A stretch of DNA of 64,000 bases from Lineus longissimus (GCF_910592395.1 NC_088308.1:17003501-17067500); one strand, 5' to 3'; numbered from the stretch's first letter, positions 47,499-60,920 are shown. Notes: a model not told the origin generated them from the sequence alone. Numbers and translations are program-made.

Positions 47499-50400
47499 TT
47501 TTACAGGAGTCAGTTATCCGTATTATCGAAATCCCAGTGGGTGTAAACAGAAGTGCTTCCAAAAGTATCGTCTGCAATGCTACCGATGATATAAAACAAG
47601 GTCCTAACTGTTTATCTAAACTGTTCCTGGACGATTTACATGTAAACAGGAAGGGTAAGGTGTTACGTTATCCCGTTGTCATCGACGAAAATCCTTGAAC
47701 GGTGTCCTCAAGAAGGTTTAAATAATCAGAAAAGTTCCTCTCTATAATATCTCCATGAAGGTTACGAGCCACAGAAAATCTTCGAATTGGTGTCCTGAAG
47801 AATGATAACAGTTGAAAGTTAACAAAAATTGAAAAGAATTCTTGAACTAGTGTCCTATAAAAGGTGAACGGATTGAATCCTCAAGAGTTAATCAGTCTAT
47901 TCTCACTAACGATCCGATGACAGAGAGCAAGTGTATTTCAGCAGGTGATCCCAATAATGTTGTAAGCACCTGCGAGCGGCTGATTATTGGCACTTATCAG
48001 GTAATCAAGAGAATAAAGTCTAGCTGAGAAGTCAATTTCTTGTTCCGCTGCTTCTTAGAGCCAATCAGATTGTTCCATCGGTAACTGGGTGGGGCCTTTC
48101 AAAGGTAGCATCTTCTGACATGCTAAAGCGCACCTTCTGACATCGCATTGACAAGCCAGCAATCGTTTGCTTCAATTGCATGTAGTTGCGTTTTTAAAGA
48201 AGGACTTCAGAGACGCTTCAAGACATTGGTTAGATAGTAATCTCTCGCATTCCGATAAACAACGAGTGGACTCTCTACCACCGCTCGCATCCGCGCTCCC
48301 AATTTCTTCGGAAAAGAGGTATTTCAGTTTTAAGAGCCATCTCCGACCCGAGAAGCTTTTAAAATGGGGATATAGTATTTTCGAGATACTAGAAATAATT
48401 CGTGACTTGCTGTATACCTTGTCGATTAATACCATTCGTGCTTTATAAGGACAAGAAACTGAGCAATTCCATCAAGCCGCGTAAGATTTTTCGAAATGTT
48501 GTCTGTAAACACGCTCGGTTAATATGTGTATAGGTGAATGCACTGCCAACATTGAGTTTGGGAAATTAAGCGATGTTTCCATTACATTAACCACAATCTC
48601 TGGTAAGTTGGTCTGGGTTCGAGCCGAGCAGGTCGTCTCAGTAGGCGCACGTGGCAAGCGCGTTCCATCTAATTAGAGAGCTCATGACAAGTATTACATG
48701 TAGGTAAAGAGTTTATCAACGGACCGTAAGCTGAGCTCGCGTTGAAGATACCGCCCGGCGTTGCTTCTCCTATAGAGAATAATCCAAACGTATTCTTCAG
48801 GTGCACAATGGGTAAACTGCTACGTTCCTACTAACCAAGACGTCGTCGTGGGCTCAACCTCCCGGCAAATCGTATGAACCTTTACTTCTCGATATCTTTT
48901 ACGGAAAACTCTGCACTCAGTTTCGTCAAAGAGGCTGTGTTTAAAGGATGAAGCATAATATTAAGGGGTTAACTACATGTATCACTAAGGTGGCCAATCA
49001 GAACCCTGAAAAGCATTTTTAAGCAATATATATTATATATATTGATATATTTATATTATAATCGATAATCAACTGCTACATGTATATTTCTTTGAATCGA
49101 GTTGCTAAGCCCTTGGCCTGGTTATCTTCGTATACCTGCAAGGGATGCACCCCCTGGGTATGTGTGTACTAATATTGTCTTAGATATTTTCAATTGATTA
49201 ATCGCGCGTGTATCAGCAATGATCAGGTATTCTGCCGCGTCGGTTCTCTATTTGCATCAGTATAAAAATGCTACATTGCAATATACAAGTGAAAACGTGA
49301 AATTTGAAGGAACTCGCTAGCTTTAGGCATGTCGGGCGGATCCAGGGTTTGCGGGGGGTCTTTGACTTGAGGACATTCCTTGGTTTGCCAAACACCAGCA
49401 TCAGTGTGCTTACACAAGACCTTGGATAACGCCGTGTTCAAATAGATTCTTGATATCAAGAACAATAAATCAGCACTTATGCATATATTTATGTCCTCCA
49501 GTCATCGGTTGTTGATGCTCGTGAAGAAATATATATTTTTGATCAGGCTATGTGTCATTGACAAAACACCATCCCCAAATTGACATTCCTCACGCCTGGT
49601 TTCTTTCCGGGGTGACTTTCGAGAATAGATGTGTGTTTTTGTGCAGTGCGCTTCTAGAAAAGTTATCTCCGTCGTCACCTTAAATGGTAATTATCCCCTC
49701 CCCCCTCCCACCCCATGAGCAATTTCACGGGCTGAAAATGTACCAAACTACTTCCTTCAACGATAGTTCTAGCTAGGTATGATAAGTATTGTTGTAGTGG
49801 AAAAACATAGCAAATCATCACTATCATTGCTGTGAAAAGAGAGACGTCGGTGTTTAACTGGAACTGTCACCATATGATAAGTTTATGTGTTCAACAAATC
49901 GTTTCGGATCAAAACAAAATTCTTACACATGTTTCTTTACCGGGGGACACCGTTCTCAAGGCTAATTCGAGACGAACTTTATCGCTGTGCGTGGTCTCAG
50001 GATATTCAAGCCAAGGAAATATCGTCAAACAACCAGTAGAACACGCGTTTGTGTTTTTGTTTGAAACTAAACGGATCAACTTTATTTTCATAGATTGGTT
50101 CTCTCGATCAAACAAAACAGTTGGAACATCCACTTGCTCTGTTTATAACCAGCATGATCACTTCTTTCCACTTCTTCCCCTGAGCCCCCCGATACGTCAA
50201 TCTAATTCTTGACTCCAGCAGACGAGAGTTTTCATTTCGCTTGCACTAATCAAAGCCAAACCTATTTTCAAGTTAACGCCGCGGAGTTCTGAATCAGGTT
50301 CTGAAAGTTAATCCGAGGTGCTGAGCGTTGAGTGTGGCCACGTGCAAGTCAAGCAAACGGCACACGCAATATCTTAAGGTTTGAGTTAAGTTCACCAGAT

Positions 50401-51964
50401 AACATACTCTATATTCACTATATAAGGTCAAGTGATCTTTAAGCATAAACAATGCGTCATGACTGACTAATACAATACATGTACTACAGGGCGGACTGTG
50501 GGGACTTTTACACTGGCCCGAATGAACAAGGCTACATGTAGATACGCAGTATCTCGAAAAAAGAACGGAAAACAACATTTGTTGGACGGACCATGAAGAA
50601 ATCCCGGGAAGAAAGAACTGATCTGGCTGGGAGATTGGCGGCGCACTACAGATGCCAAAGACGGGATCCGATCGTCGTTCTTTGGTTTCGGGTCTTCAAG
50701 ATATACTGATATCGGGGGGATTACTTGCAGAGGTTTAGAACCAACACATAAAGCGAGCATAGCTTTCCTAAACAGCATGGGGGTGCAGGTGAGCGCGCCT
50801 TTTTGAAATGTCAGTGAATAGAGAAGTCGGGGGGAAAAAACAAGAAGTTTTCACCGTGGAATTTTAGTAAAGACTTTTTATGACTATTCGGCATGCTGCA
50901 ATACCAAAACTTTATGACTGAGTTCACATCATCAAACAGATTATCAAATTTGAATAATGTAATTCGGGGATAAAACGATCGCATCCAGCTCCCTGCGCGC
51001 CGAAAGATATTTGCTAAGTTATCGGCATTGTTGGAAATTCGTGGCGAAAATGTATTCGCTATAAAACCTTATAGTACATGTAATCTTGCAATTTTCAATT
51101 TAACCTAGCAATTGAAGATAGATAAGCAGAAAGCAGACGTTTTATTCCCCATTATCTAAGGATACTTAGAAAAAACCAGTCGCCACTTCGGCGTCTGCTT
51201 CGAACGGTTGATCAGGTCATGGTCAAAACCGATTAGGCTTACTTACTGAAAGAGCTACTGGTGCACAGGGCACAGTGCTCATTCCCCTAGGCTTTATTCC
51301 GTGGTGGGGGATTACCTCATGTTGAATGACCCTATCAACACGCCAGAGTGAGCCTTGATGAATGAGGTGAGATCGATGATGCTTAAGATTTCAGATATGA
51401 TTGATGGGGATAGTTAACAGATTGAGGGTTACTTGCTAGGGCGAGTTACATGTAAGTACACGTTTCATAATTTGGACGAAATCACGTGTTAATGATTTCC
51501 AAATTATTGCCGTGAAAAAAGGTGATGTGTCCGTCTTAAAAACCTATTTTGAAGGCTGTGGCACACTGTCGTCAGCTGTATTAAATAAGATATACGTAAA
51601 TGCGATATCGGGAGACAATATTTATTACCAAAAAATGCACATATACATGTACCAATGCACAGGTAATTTAATAACAAACCGTTACGATTCAAAAAATAAC
51701 TGTCGTTAGAATAGGTTATGGGTCGTATTATAGCAATATTGAAAATGCTGGGTTTAATAATTTTAATGAAGGACCGATTATGTAACTGGACCTGCATCAA
51801 GCTTGGATTTAGAGACAGACAGTTTTGAAGCAATTTTTGGTAAAAAGGTTTTTTCCCGCTGGAAGTGAAAAAAATATATTTATCACGTTTGGAATTTGTT
51901 TTCTCGTCTATAGTCTGCATTGAAGCTTTTTGGTTGTCTATCCAAAGTGACGCCTTTTTCTTGT
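47499..51964. other. 4.5 kb without a recognised gene
   Basis: This is upstream of the bHLH gene and downstream of the SLC16-like gene. It contains an AT-rich stretch near 49021-49090 and pyrimidine runs near 49700. Several frames of 60-130 codons have no domain, no splice signals and ordinary composition. It probably includes bHLH regulatory DNA. Confidence 0.5.
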
Positions 51965-54900
51965 CTACTCTGAATAGTTAGTTTCTTCTTGACTTAAAGC
52001 TTCGATGCTATTAAGTCCAGTCGTCTCCGCCCGCATTCCCTCGGGTTCACGGTGTTCGTCTTCATCTTCTTTCTTAGTAATAGGAAGACAGAAGTACTGC
52101 ACGAAATGTAGAAGTCCCCCAACAACGCCAGTTGCTCCAAGGTAGAATGCTGTATCATAAGAACCAGTGAGATCCTTCATTGTTCCTAAAAATATAAAGA
52201 GGCAACATTTAATAGAAATATTAACCCTGATACACGCGTCTTTGTGGCATACGCTATGTTATATTCGTTGCACGGGATGTTCAGAACAGTTGCAAAGACA
52301 GAAATTGCGAATGAAACCTATAGTTCTCATCAAAAGTATTAGGAGCTTGGGCAGTTTGGTTGGTATCGTTAATGTTATTGTAAGTAGGCCCTATTGTTCA
52401 TACAATAACGGGCGCGTTTTTGTCACACTCATTTTGGAGATTGGCCACGCGTCGGCCGTGACACTCCATACCAACGGAGAGCCTACGGGTTACACATGTT
52501 TGTAGCGAACGAATTGTGGAAGTCATCGATTCTCCCAACAACAGCACGTTTTAGAATGTCAAGGTCAAACTCTCTCGGAGCGGACTCATTTTCTGGGTCA
52601 TGAACTCACTAAAAAATTAGTTCAGATAACAGATAACATCAACATAATACTGGGGCACTGTCCTATGAGTGCACACAAAAGCCAATTGATAACCACTGGG
52701 CATGCTGCCCATTATTTGCTCTTACCTATTATGAATGGTGATGCTGTGGTTGAAATCCCACTGAAAAGTAGAAAAAGGCCAATGGCCGCAGGTTGTCGTT
52801 CTTTTCCGACAACATCCCCAATGACACAAATTGTGAGTGATATATAAATGGACATGATAACCGTGAACAGAACAGCTACTGTTGACAGTTCAATAAAGGT
52901 CCTGGTGAACTGAAGAAGCACGACCAGCATGGACCAAACAACTGTGCAGGCTCCCCACACGTGTTGCCTGAAAGGGCGGAACGTCTTTCTATCCAGCAAA
53001 AGAGCTGTCGGTATTTTAACAACCAAATCAACGGATCCCAGCACGGTTAGAAGAATGCCAATGTCAGATTCGGATACTCCTCGTTCCTCGGCCAAGGCAG
53101 GAAGAAATATATATGGTATGTAAAAAGCAACTCCGATCATAATGCCCGCCGAACTCCGCATAACATACCCGGGTTGTTTTAATAGTGCAAGATGGTCCGA
53201 AATACCTGCACAGCAGGAACGTCCTGACATATATTTTCCCTTCGGTTGGGAATAGGCTGCTTTTTTCAAAGGTCCTCTTTCATCACCGATGTCTTCGTTA
53301 TTAGCAATTGTCCAACTTCTTTCCACTCTCACGTAAATTGCCGAGGCCGTTGAATTGTCGATTGACGTAGACTGTTGGGTTGGAGGTGAGATGGTCTGGT
53401 CAAATAATGATTTTACGCTTGCATCAATTTTTTCTGCATCATCATCATCATCACTTTCACCTTCTACGGTTACACTGGCATCAGCAATGATGTCATCTCT
53501 CAAGACATTTGTCTTCGTCTGTGATCGAGAGAGGGCGCCTGCAGGGATGAGATGCGCCATGATGCCGCCAAATAAAAGCATCGTACCACTGAATCCATAC
53601 TTATCAAGGAAAAGAATGAAGACTAGTGGCGCGATCATGGCGCCGATTCCCCCTCCTCCACTGTTTATGCACAGAGCAAGCGTGACCTTCTTTTTGAAGT
53701 GCTGAGCAATGTTGATGTATATTGCTGTCTGCAAAAGGGCGGTGCCGACGCCTGAAATTGATCATTAAATTCTATTAGAAGAGGGTGTAAAAAAATGGGG
53801 ACAATAGAAATATTACGAGTAAAGCCTCTCTTCTGCATTAGATACAAAAATTGGCACCAGAAATGACAATTATAATAGCCTGTCATGCACGGATCCCGCG
53901 AGTTGCCGAAAATTCGGCATCGGAAAGCTGTCGCCAATAATGGTCGGACAACCCGATGTACGACACATGGTGATCAACATCAAGTAACGGATCCGTGTCA
54001 ACATGAATGCCAATACTAGCAGAGGGAATATCCTTTAATATCATGTCTGCATTAGAGAATGCCTAATTTGCAGTTACATGTAGGCCCTACGGGTATAAAA
54101 GAGGAATAAGAAGAAACAACGTGTAATCCAGTTTATCAAGCAAATGATAGATATTTGGCAGGTGTAATGTTTTTGAGTGTTTCTGTTTTTGAGTGTTTCC
54201 CCTCATTGTTTGGGAACGCTCAAAAATAGATTGACAAGTTTTTCTGTGTATCCCCCCTATTGAAAAGTCGTGGTCTCTCTAGCTGCCTATTGTTTGGAAA
54301 CACTGACACATGGGAAACAACCACAGATGTTACACCGGGTCTATTTGGCAAGCCGCTCGCCGAACAGGCATCTTTTTTTGTCCTGTTTGGAGAGCCGCTT
54401 GCCAAACAGCACTAAAAAGCCACCCTGTTCGGCAAGCCGGGCTTGCCAAACAGGGCAAAAATACTACCCTCTTTGGCGAGCCGGAGAGGTTACAACATGT
54501 TGGCCAATAAGAGAGCAGTGACGTCATATTCGAATTTATATGCGCATATTCAACAATGGCCGACTTCCCGCTCTCGATTCAAATTCTGTTACTAAACTCG
54601 GGTTTTGGTCAATAATCCATGAAGAAGCATGTACATGTACATGACTGTATGGATTTACAAAAAAAGTCATAAACGTGATTTAACTGATAAGCATGTTAAA
54701 TGCATTAGTGTGCATTTCTAAAGGCGTTTCACTGTAACTCCAGTGTTGCTGACCGTGTTGCCACGAATGATAATGAGCTCCTGGATGGTTGAATATGCAT
54801 GAGTTCGGCTCTCCATCTAGGGCAGAAAAAAAAGCTGTTTGGTGAGCCGGGCTTGCCAAATAGTCACTTCCTAGATATTTACCTGTGCAGATTCCAAAGG

Positions 54901-55634
54901 TGAAAAACATGTAAGCTAGGCTGAATCGGAATGCGCTGAGAATCATACCAGTGCTGGTGATGAGGCCCCCAGCGATGGCTACTGCGCGGCACCCAAAGCG
55001 AGAACAGAGGACACTCACCACCGGACCTTAAGAAATATGCATTAGTTCATGAATTCGTTGTAACGGTATCACCACCATACATGTTTGAATCATCATCATT
55101 CTTCGGTCATCTCATCGCATTTGCGACTTTACCGCACAAAAGCCTTCTTTTTTATTGTCTGTAAATGATTGTTACGATTCAATTTTCAACTTTTAAAAAC
55201 CCATTCTTGGAACATGTATGAACAATATAATTAACCAGTGTTCGACTGAACTCCTCTCGCCGCCAGAGGTGGCTACTGGAATTAAGGAGCGAAAGGACCT
55301 GATAGGAATGAATCTGACCCCTTTAAAATTATTTTCATAGAAATTTCCGACGAATCTATTGTGGCCCGATACCATGATGAAATAATTTGTATCACCACCG
55401 CAGTAAGGTAATTTCCATTACGTGTCAGGTCCCTGTATGCAACTTACCAAGCATCGATCGAATCGTAATGGCCAGTGCGGTCACCCATGCAGTGGTGGCG
55501 GCTTTGTCATCGAACACCTCCAGCATCTCTAGATAAATCAAGCCGAAGCATTTGTCTGTCCCTGCCATGATGGTAGTCATGACGGTGCACCCAACGAGGA
55601 CAATCCATGCCCAACCACCATCAATATCACCCAT
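51965..55634 (-). CDS. monocarboxylate-transporter-like carrier (SLC16 / MFS family)
   Basis: Four coding exons: 55448-55634, 54883-55026, 52726-53751, 51965-52185. Each junction is phase 1, giving 525 residues. The start is the ATG at 55634, just after a TTTATTTGCAG acceptor, so a 5' UTR exon is expected upstream. The protein opens with the family hallmark Asp-Gly-Gly-Trp-Ala-Trp in TM1 and shows about 12 hydrophobic segments. A long acidic central loop lies between the two halves (about 53290-53560). The last exon has the Thr-Gly-Ser-Tyr-Asp motif before the final helix and an acidic tail. Family members move lactate, ketone bodies, aromatic amino acids or other carboxylates across the plasma membrane, often with a proton. 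The substrate cannot be predicted. Confidence 0.9.
54335..54872. repeat. hairpin-rich TIR repeat (CTATTTGGCAAGCC family), long copy
   Basis: 538 bases in the intron between exons 2 and 3 of the SLC16-like gene. Both ends match the copy at 35035-35282, and about 300 extra bases lie inside. The ends are inverted repeats and internal TTTGGCAAGCC/GGCTTGCCAAA palindromes recur. Its right end is about 10 bases from the exon-2 donor at 54881-54882. Confidence 0.75.
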
Positions 55635-56792
55635 GTTGTCTGCAAATAAAGACAAAGCTTCCTCGATTGATGGCGGCGATGTCGGTATGGAAAAACTGTC
55701 TCCAATGTTGACAGAGGTATGAACAAACCGCGCTTCTCCTCGTTTGACAAGTCGAACTATCGGCGTAATAGCATTCCGCGAAGTTACTATTTATAGCTCA
55801 CAAGGTCATTTGCATAAGATATTGATGACGTTTTAGTCACGTGACAGTCGGACATCGACACTTATTTCTGCGCATTTGAGCTTATTTCAAAGTCAATTAT
55901 CTTTGACCCTGCATTGTTTTTAGCATGAATGATACCATAGAGTCAGAGAGAGAAATATTCAGAACAATTATGTAGTATTTCCAACACTCGGACATGTGCC
56001 AGATTGAATCTAACTGCCCTAGTTAGAAAGCCTGAATTCATTACGAAACCGCATGTTTGTCCGACATTGCCTGTTTTTCAGCGATGGGGAAATAGAGGGC
56101 AGCAGCTGCAGTGACGTCATCTTCGCGGAATGCTATTGTCTGACGAACATCGCCGCAAGTATTTTATGCCGAGAAAAATCTCCAAAAGTGTAACGTTTGA
56201 AGTGGAAGCGTAAGGACCCTTAGGAAAAGAGTAAGAACATCGCAACGTTATTCCAGGGGGTCATTGCGCTCCCTTCTTGTCCACTTATCATCCCTTCTTC
56301 ACATTTAAAGATCCATGTAAAATCCTTTAATTGGTTATCGATAATATCGGATGACGTACAGGAAAACAGGTCTGAAAAGAATTAATTTATGTACATTACA
56401 TGTATGTGCGGTCATTATTTGTGTGCATTAAATGTATAGGAAATGTGCTCAATACGATACTTACTGAGTTGGTCCGGAAGTGGCAATGGGAGACTGCTAA
56501 AATGTGAAATCGGAAATGATAGCGGGCTAAAAATGATTCGGTTGACCACAAAATAAAGCGTTGTGAGACAAGTAAAGGCCAAATAATACGGGTTATGCAT
56601 GCATGAGTTTAACGTATGAAATACTCGAGGGTCTGTCGGATGAGACTAAAAGCCCTGGTCCCTTGTACCTGAGTGTCTATGCCAGGGCAAGAAAAAGATC
56701 CCACATTGGTGGACAGTAGCCTAGTGAACTCCATATACCCCCGGCAAAACTCCAGTATAGGATTACGACGCCGATATTGATATGATATGATA
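55635..56792. other. 5' flank of the SLC16-like gene, no other gene seen
   Basis: Should hold the 5' UTR exon and promoter of the carrier. No TATA box was identified. Short frames here lack splice signals or domains. Confidence 0.4.
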
Positions 56793-56927
56793 CTCTAGAC
56801 TCACCGATCTAAGACCGTCCGATCAGCCAATCAGGTATGAAGGGGCCTTCGCCTGTCCAATGCGTATTGTGCTGGGGGTGGTCATGCCCCGAGATAATGA
56901 ACCGGTGTTAGATCGGAGAGTCTAGAG
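56793..56927. mobile_element. 135-bp MITE with TA duplication
   Basis: Inverted repeats of about 24 bases: CTCTAGACTCACCGATCTAA at the left, near-complement TTAGATCGGAGAGTCTAGAG at the right. TA flanks both sides (56791-56792 and 56928-56929), as for Tc1/mariner-type elements. Confidence 0.75.
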
Positions 56928-57062
56928 TAGGCCTATATGTGTGTGATCAGTGATTTGGGGCAGCAGCGAGGTCAAATTGGGAAACATAAGGTCAATGGTG
57001 TCTACAGGGCCTGGGTTGTGCTTGATTAAGTCCCGATTAAGTGATAATTGGATTCATCATAC

Positions 57063-57225
57063 GGCTTACTGGACTTTGCGCAAAGAACGCAACGCAACGC
57101 AACGATCGCAACGGTCCCTAGGTGTATTTTACTATTTTCAATACACAGCCTGGTCATCCTAGCATCCTGATTACATGGGGAGTTAGCATTGCAAAATAGG
57201 CCAAACGCAAGCTGGAGTCGATTAA
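57063..57225. repeat. fragment of the GGCTTACTGGACTTTGCGC element
   Basis: Matches, in reverse orientation, the right 165 bases of the 25098-25755 element, including the CCTAGGTG and GGCCAAACGCAA words. No second end was found, so it is a truncated copy next to the related element at 57275. Confidence 0.7.
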
Positions 57226-57274
57226 GCTAGCACTCATAACTCTAGCATATACAAGCCATGACATAGAACTCCAG

Positions 57275-58444
57275 GGCTTACTGTATTTAGCGCAATCATT
57301 ACGCTTAGCGCAATGAATGGGGAAAACCCAAAATGTGGTACCTATTTCTCTGCCTATTGAGAAACACGATGAAATGCATGTAATTGGACATAAGGCACGA
57401 GATCAACTAGGAGTGTTCATTATTTGGTTTAATACATTTACCCACACATGATGATTTACCATGGATAAACGTTCGAGGACGGACCTGTAGCTCCGATATT
57501 TTCGATGTATACTAACACTACTAATCCAATAACAAAAAACTGAAGTACGGGTACTGTTAGGTCGACAACTTTCGCGAGTGTGAGTTTGTGTTTACCTTGG
57601 TTCCATAATCGTCGTAAGATGGCAGGGTGGTAGGTAGACTTAGTTCCCCGACCAGCCAACTGGCACCCGTCCCAAACTGTACAGTACACAGGGTGGTGTA
57701 TCGTACGTTAACGTAATAGTGTTGATTTTTGTCTGCATTCAGTGATGTAAGTAGATTTTGACCTGATAAACCTGATATGTGTCATCCCCGGAATGATTGG
57801 ATAGGTTTGATAGGCGATTTTCTTCCGTGAAAGACACACTTTCGTGCTCTGTTCAATCAATGTCAATGAGTTCAGTCACTCGCATGGCAGCATGTCATGC
57901 ATGTCGGCGTGTGTTCCAGCCCGGCGGTACAGTGCCAGTGGGAAGACGCTATACATGATCATGATGATGTACAATGTAGGCCTAGTGTAGCCATTGCCAC
58001 TGCAATGCCACAGGCCGACCGGGTGTAGAAGTAGAAAATGTCCCCTGACATTGGCCATCTTCAGGCGACTTTTGCACAGTGAGGGCGCTGGGCCATGTCC
58101 GATTCAGCACTAAATATATTCCTTACACAAGCGTGAGATGTGAGAGAACCCTTTTGGCGACTTTGTGTAACTTTATCTTGCTGCCTATATTGTCTCTTTA
58201 AGGTAATCTTTATTATCCCAAAGCAAAAAAGACATGATATTCAAGCTTATAGGTCACCGCCACCACACCATGTACTACTACTAGTATATAATAGTAGATC
58301 AATAGGCGCCCCATCTCTGAGATGATACGATAACTGATATCTACCCTTGTTCCATTGTATTTTTTAGTGTCAGAAAATAATGATTGCTCCCGAGGCGTAA
58401 TATTGCGCTAAATAGGCGTAATATTGCGCTAAATACAGTAAGCC
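57275..58444. mobile_element. 1.17 kb TIR element with 9-bp target-site duplication
   Basis: Ends are GGCTTACTGTATTTAGCGCA and its complement, flanked by a perfect 9-base repeat GAACTCCAG (57266-57274 and 58445-58453). It carries no transposase frame. It contains a partial copy of the TTTAAAGGG repeat (58051-58201), apparently a nested insertion. The first ten bases are shared with the 25098-25755 element. Confidence 0.8.
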
Positions 58445-58662
58445 GAACTCCAGTACACATAATTGTTTCAAATGAGGTTTTATATGGACTGGCGGCCGAG
58501 GCGATGGAATACTATTTTTAGTCACAGCTGATTCACTGGCAGTTAAAGGGACAATTATATTGTCACATTAGGTTAGTTTGGAATATGAGTTTGGCTAAGT
58601 TCATGGTGATGGATAGGTGGCGCCAGCGCGACGAATGGAAGGTATGTTACATATTGAGGTAA

Positions 58663-58890
58663 GCTGAGACCCGCACCACACCAAAGAGTAAATCTCAAAA
58701 TTTAACCCATGACCGAAGCACTACACCACCCCATTGAGGAGTAACTATCACGAATTGTGCCTATGACCAACGCACTACACCATCACACTGATTGAGGAGT
58801 AAATATCTAGATTCAAACCCATGGCTTACGTATTTGAGGAGTTAATCCCAAGAATCGAACCCATGAGCAAGCATTACACCATCCACGATA
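58663..58890. repeat. degenerate tandem repeat with tRNA B-box-like word
   Basis: About four loose units of 55-65 bases share the words GAGGAGTAA, AACCCATGA and CACTACACCA. On the minus strand the last unit contains GGGTTCGATTC, which matches the tRNA/SINE B-box consensus. It may be a decayed SINE or tRNA-derived satellite; no intact tRNA is present. Confidence 0.45.
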
Positions 58891-58997
58891 TGGAGTTACG
58901 GCTATCCTGTGGCCGTGTTAGCCCCAAGTTTATATTAGGATGACAAGATGGGGGGGGGGCAAAAATAATGGTCACTCCCCATTGCACTCGTTGCTAC

Positions 58998-59170
58998 CTA
59001 TTTCTATGACTATTCAGAAACACGATGGAATGCATGCAATTGGACATCGGGAACGAGGTTTACCACTACCGGTTAGGGAGTGTTCATTATTTGGCTAAAT
59101 ACATTTACCACACATGATTTACCATGGATAAACGCACGAGAACGGACCAATGGCTCCGATATTTTGAATG
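58998..59170. repeat. diverged copy of 57342-57507
   Basis: The two stretches share long interrupted matches such as TGTTCATTATTTGG and TTTACCATGGATAAACG. The first copy lies inside the 57275 element; this one is outside any recognised element and may be an older relic. Confidence 0.65.
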
Positions 59171-60015
59171 GACCTTCCTCGGTTTCTTCTCAGTGAATCG
59201 CTTGATTGATGATTATTCTGTAGTATCTACTGTAAGCAACAATAAAATCCTTTAAAGTATGTCTTTTTTTTCTTACATTTGCCGATAAGATCTGAACCTG
59301 ATAAGGCATCGATCGATCAATCTCGCGAGCCCTTCATATTAGTCAAAGAACGGCTTAATTTCTGAAGGGATGTGCAGTTTCAGTGTTCTATTTATTACCT
59401 ACTTTACACTGAGTATTCTATACCTGGTCTCCGAAACTGTCAGTTTATGATCAACAATGTTGATAATACTAACAACCAGAATGATGCTTGGCGGAATCGG
59501 ATGTTGGTAGTAGGCTTTGAACGTCAGATCATGTCATGTAGATTTCCGATTAAAGTATACTCGCCTGAATCTTTTACAAAACGACTTCATATCACAAAAT
59601 ATATAGAGTAATATTATGTTATGGTGATGACGCCATCGGAGAGAGTCCTACGAATCCTTAGGTCCGAAGTTTATCAGCAACATAACACAGAAGTATGTGT
59701 ATAAGACTTTAATTTAACTTCAACGATTACAAAAATGGTCTCGCTTCTTCGTTCACCACCACGCCCAGTCACGCTATACCACACCCTCCTTCAACAAAAT
59801 AATCGACACAAAAATGGAACTGACATTTTGACTCAAAGGGCGGAGATTGAATCAACGATTACAAAAGACCGAACTCCATCAAGGTAAATTGTTCAGGAGA
59901 AAGTTTTTAAGACATTTCAATCTCATCACAGAGAGCACTTCTTATTTTTATTCTAAAATAACACCTGGTTTTCACAGACATGTTGTAAAGTAAAATACAG
60001 GCCCCAATATCTGTA

Positions 60016-60234
60016 CTTAAAGGGGACTATAGGCAGGAGCAGAGGGGCTAATTTGGCCATATTCAAGTGACTAGTATATACAGTAAGGGCCCTTGGTCAT
60101 GTCAGACTCAGCTCTAAGTATATTCCTTGTACAAGCGTGAATCATTTCGACGTACTGTGAGGTGTGAGAGACCCCTATTGGCGACTTTGTGTAACTTTAT
60201 CTTGCCTGCCTAGCTGCTGTCTATATTGTCCCCT
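60016..60234. repeat. TTAAAGGGG-ended repeat, second full copy
   Basis: Closely matches 30163-30386 along its length in the same orientation, including GGGGCTAATTTGGCCAT and the TTGGCGACTTTGTGTAAC core. Its right terminal repeat is partly eroded. Confidence 0.75.
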
Positions 60235-60245
60235 CAACTGATGCC

Positions 60246-60803
60246 CAAGTAAGATTTTATTCGCCATTTCTGTAATACGAAATATTCTTTACACCCCATA
60301 TTTTATATCTGTCAAGCAAAACACCATATTTTAAATCTTCCTGAACATGAAACTCTAATAACTGCCATGAAATGTACAGATGTGGTATTAGGCGTCATGG
60401 AAAGCTAAGGCGAGGCACGCGATTATTCGTCCAATCACAAGTAAGATTTTATTCGCCATTTCTGTAATACTAAATATTCTTTACACCCCATCTGTCAAGC
60501 AAAACACCATATTTTAAATCTTCCTGAACATGAAACTCTAATAACTGCCATGAAATGTACAGATGTGGTATTAGGCGTCATGGAAAGCTAAGGTGAGGCA
60601 CGCGATTATTCGTCCAATCACAAGTAAGATTTTATTCGCCATTTCTGTAATACTAAATATTCTTTACACCCCATCTGTCAAGCAAAACACCATATTTTAA
60701 ATCTATCTGAACATGAAACTCTAATAACTGCCACGAAATGTAGAGATGTGGTATTAGGCGTCATGGAAAGCTAAGGTGAGGCACGCGATTATTCGTCCAA
60801 TCA
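60246..60803. repeat. 183-bp satellite, three units
   Basis: Units start at 60246, 60438 and 60621 with CAAGTAAGATTTTATTCGCC and are nearly identical. The first is 192 bases because of a short extra segment; the others are 183. A fourth start at 60804 breaks off after six bases. Confidence 0.9.
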
Positions 60804-60920
60804 CAAGTACATGTAATATAGCTTTGGTGTGTGCACAAAACCAAACCAAACATGAGGTGCTTAACATGTAGAAATCATTCAGAGTATGATCTTCATTGGA
60901 CACACTTAGGTCAATAAGTA

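Noticed and set aside
49832..50212. 126-codon plus-strand frame
   Set aside because: Ordinary composition, no domain, no splice context; consistent with chance.
50467..50778. Possible exon near the 50.7 kb GTGAGC donor on the plus strand
   Set aside because: The donor is good, but no frame around it shows a domain and no partner exon was found.
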